This document shows, one piece after another, positions 62,400 through 64,000 of a stretch of 64,000 bases of DNA (the stretch's first letter is position 1; each line of letters begins with the position of its first letter). The translations under genes and the position numbers were made by a program. This DNA is from an uncultured Polaribacter sp. (GTDB taxonomy: Bacteria; Bacteroidota; Bacteroidia; Flavobacteriales; Flavobacteriaceae). The notes beneath the pieces were generated by a model. It was not told where the DNA came from and searched no databases. It saw only the letters and a list, made by a program, of their open reading frames with translations. Where the stretch lies: contig CALSOT010000002.1 in assembly GCA_943788045.1 (NCBI GenBank), positions 676,310 through 740,309 on the forward strand, given 5' to 3'.

Positions 62400-63947
62400 A
62401 TGAGCAGTATACAAATTTTATGGGTTGATGATGAGATAGAATTATTAAAGCCTCACATTATTTTTTTGGAACGAAAAAATTACAAAATAACTATTTGCAC
62501 AAATGGTGCAGATGCAATTGATTTAGTAAACGAGGAGAGCTTTGACATTGTGTTTCTAGATGAAAACATGCCTGGTTTAACCGGTTTGGAAACACTCGCA
62601 GAAATCAAACAGAAACAAGCCAATTTACCTGTGGTAATGATTACAAAGAGTGAGGAAGAATATATAATGGAAGAAGCAATTGGCTCTAAAATTGCTGATT
62701 ATTTGATCAAACCTGTAAATCCAAGTCAGATTTTACTTAGTTTAAAGAAAAACCTTGATAACTCTCGCTTAGTTACTGAAAAAACGACATCTAGCTACCA
62801 GCAAGAATTTAGGAAAATATCTCTAGATATGAACATGGTAAATTCTTATGAAGAATGGATTGAACTTTATAAGAAATTAGTTCACTGGGAATTAGAGTTA
62901 GAAGACATCAGTGATCAGGGAATGTTAAGCATCCTAGAAAGCCAAAAGCAAGAAGCCAATACTCAGTTTTTTAAGTTTATAAAAAAGAACTATGAAGATT
63001 TTTTAACTTCTAATGACAAACCTACTTTTTCACACACATTGTTTAAGGACTATGTAGTTCCAGAATTAAATAAAAACCAAGGTGTTTTATGGGTTGTTAT
63101 TGACAATTTACGTTACGACCAATACAGAATTTTAGAACCTTTAATTAATAATCATTACAAAAAAGAAGAAGAACATTCTTATTTCTCCATTTTACCCACC
63201 GCAACCCAGTATGCAAGAAATGCTATTTTTTCTGGCTTAATGCCTTCTGAAATGGAAAAAAGGTATCCTAATCTGTGGAAAAATGATACTGATGAAGGTG
63301 GAATGAATTTGTTTGAAAACGACTTTTTATCAGCACAGATAAAACGATTAAATTTAGACATAAAATATGAATATTATAAAATTACCAATCTAAAAAACGG
63401 AAAAGATTTAGCCGATAATTATAACGGAACAAAGCAAAACGATTTAACAGCCGTAGTTTATAATTTTGTTGACATGCTTTCGCATTCTAAAACTGAAATG
63501 GAAGTAATAAAAGAATTGGCAGGAGACGACAAAGCTTATAGAAGTTTAACTTTAAGTTGGTTTCGAAACTCTCCACTGTTCGAAATCATACAAAAAGCAC
63601 AACAACTAGGACAAAAATTAATTATTACAACAGATCATGGCACTATTAATTGTAAACACCCAACAAAAGTAATTGGTGATAAAAACATTAGTGCTAATCT
63701 TCGATATAAAACAGGTAAAAGTCTCTCTTATGAAGATAAAAACGTATTTGCAGTAAGAAATCCTAAAGACATATTCTTACCAACCATAGCCATGAATAGT
63801 TCATATGTTTTTGCCAAAGAAGATTTGTTTTTTGCATATCCAAATAACTTTAATCATTTTGTAAAGTATTATAAAAATACTTATCAACATGGTGGAATTT
63901 CTTTAGAAGAGGTAATTATTCCTTGTGCAGTTTATAGTCCAAAGTAA
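62400..63947 (+). CDS. porX: Type IX secretion regulator PorX (response regulator-PglZ)
   Basis: Unusual response regulator of 515 residues that controls type IX secretion genes, normally with sensor PorY and sigma factor SigP. Receiver domain about 1-120: acidic pair VDDE at 9-12, phosphoacceptor D54 in IVFLDENMPGL, and the conserved Thr and Lys in MITKSEEEY and YLIKPVNP. Linker helices to about 210, then PglZ/alkaline-phosphatase-like domain: VLWVVIDNLRYDQYRIL, nucleophile Thr in ILPTATQYARNAIFSGLM near 262, IITTDHGTINCKHP near 412 and TYQHGGISLEEVIIP near the end. Its phosphatase acts on an oligonucleotide in characterised relatives. The T9SS-exported CotH protein at 44 kb is a possible client. 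Confidence 0.96.
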   Translation: MSSIQILWVDDEIELLKPHIIFLERKNYKITICTNGADAIDLVNEESFDIVFLDENMPGLTGLETLAEIKQKQANLPVVMITKSEEEYIMEEAIGSKIADYLIKPVNPSQILLSLKKNLDNSRLVTEKTTSSYQQEFRKISLDMNMVNSYEEWIELYKKLVHWELELEDISDQGMLSILESQKQEANTQFFKFIKKNYEDFLTSNDKPTFSHTLFKDYVVPELNKNQGVLWVVIDNLRYDQYRILEPLINNHYKKEEEHSYFSILPTATQYARNAIFSGLMPSEMEKRYPNLWKNDTDEGGMNLFENDFLSAQIKRLNLDIKYEYYKITNLKNGKDLADNYNGTKQNDLTAVVYNFVDMLSHSKTEMEVIKELAGDDKAYRSLTLSWFRNSPLFEIIQKAQQLGQKLIITTDHGTINCKHPTKVIGDKNISANLRYKTGKSLSYEDKNVFAVRNPKDIFLPTIAMNSSYVFAKEDLFFAYPNNFNHFVKYYKNTYQHGGISLEEVIIPCAVYSPK

Positions 63948-64000
63948 TATAATTAGAAGCTATTTCTTGCCATAAATACTCGCTTTTTTGTAAAAAAAAA

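Noticed and set aside
63948..64000. End of a converging gene after porX
   Set aside because: A minus-strand frame reads plausibly for about 20 residues, but 53 bases at the window edge are too few to judge.

Overview
The window is a continuous 64 kb piece of an AT-rich chromosome from a marine-type member of the Flavobacteriaceae, most like Polaribacter, Tenacibaculum or a close relative. Several things point there: type IX secretion (a PorX regulator and a secreted CotH protein with a C-terminal sorting domain), the fused LpxC-FabZ gene, BshA of bacillithiol synthesis, Bacteroidetes-type -7 promoter boxes (TAnnTTTG), and small flavobacterial families (Lacal_2735, DUF2452, TIGR03643, DUF4252). 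I see no tRNA or rRNA genes, no CRISPR array, no intact insertion sequence and no prophage.

Layout. 1-19.9 kb is mostly housekeeping: a cut-off polyphosphate glucokinase, an RNA methyltransferase, a broken DUF3810 gene, dnaB, the N-terminal half of a split transketolase, bshA, a dicarboxylate/amino-acid symporter, a sulfurtransferase, fumarylacetoacetase, glyA, an acyltransferase, pepT with two lipoproteins, a patatin and an S41 peptidase. 20.3-22.4 kb is an ECF sigma factor operon with an anti-sigma-like protein and two DUF4252 proteins. 22.6-34.4 kb holds an M1 aminopeptidase, a YiiX-like hydrolase, a gene relic, an orphan sensor kinase, an XRE regulator beside an array of palindromic boxes, an M14 peptidase, an AsnC regulator, a fused alpha/beta 2-oxoacid dehydrogenase E1, an oxidoreductase and an RluA-type pseudouridine synthase.

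34.5-42.5 kb is the most distinctive region. It is a tightly packed, largely overlapping set of genes built around three different photolyase/cryptochrome-type flavoproteins. With them come the small proteins Lacal_2735, DUF2452, TIGR03643 and a 43-residue DUF2256 zinc protein, then an uncharacterised protein, an FAD amine-oxidase-like protein and a DoxX protein. It looks like a light-response or photoprotection locus. One of the photolyases belongs to the iron-sulfur (PhrB/CryB-like) class but lacks the cysteine block that would hold the cluster.

42.5-53.9 kb carries a Fur-family regulator with two palindromes upstream, a 1098-residue secreted CotH/lamin-tail protein, a one-domain DEAD-box relative, a divergent ThiE-like protein, a cold-shock protein, two full DEAD-box helicases in tandem and an EamA transporter. 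54.2-62.3 kb is fabG, a small broken lipoprotein, and a seven-gene minus-strand run (HD phosphohydrolase, lpxD, lpxC-fabZ, lpxA, efp, a second lpxD-like gene, sucD) that couples lipid A synthesis to translation and central metabolism. The window closes with porX.

Three loci look damaged or relictual (DUF3810, a two-stop relic at 26 kb, a frameshifted small lipoprotein at 55 kb). A structured small RNA candidate lies at 14.4 kb. Family names come from recognising protein sequences and motifs; no database search was run.
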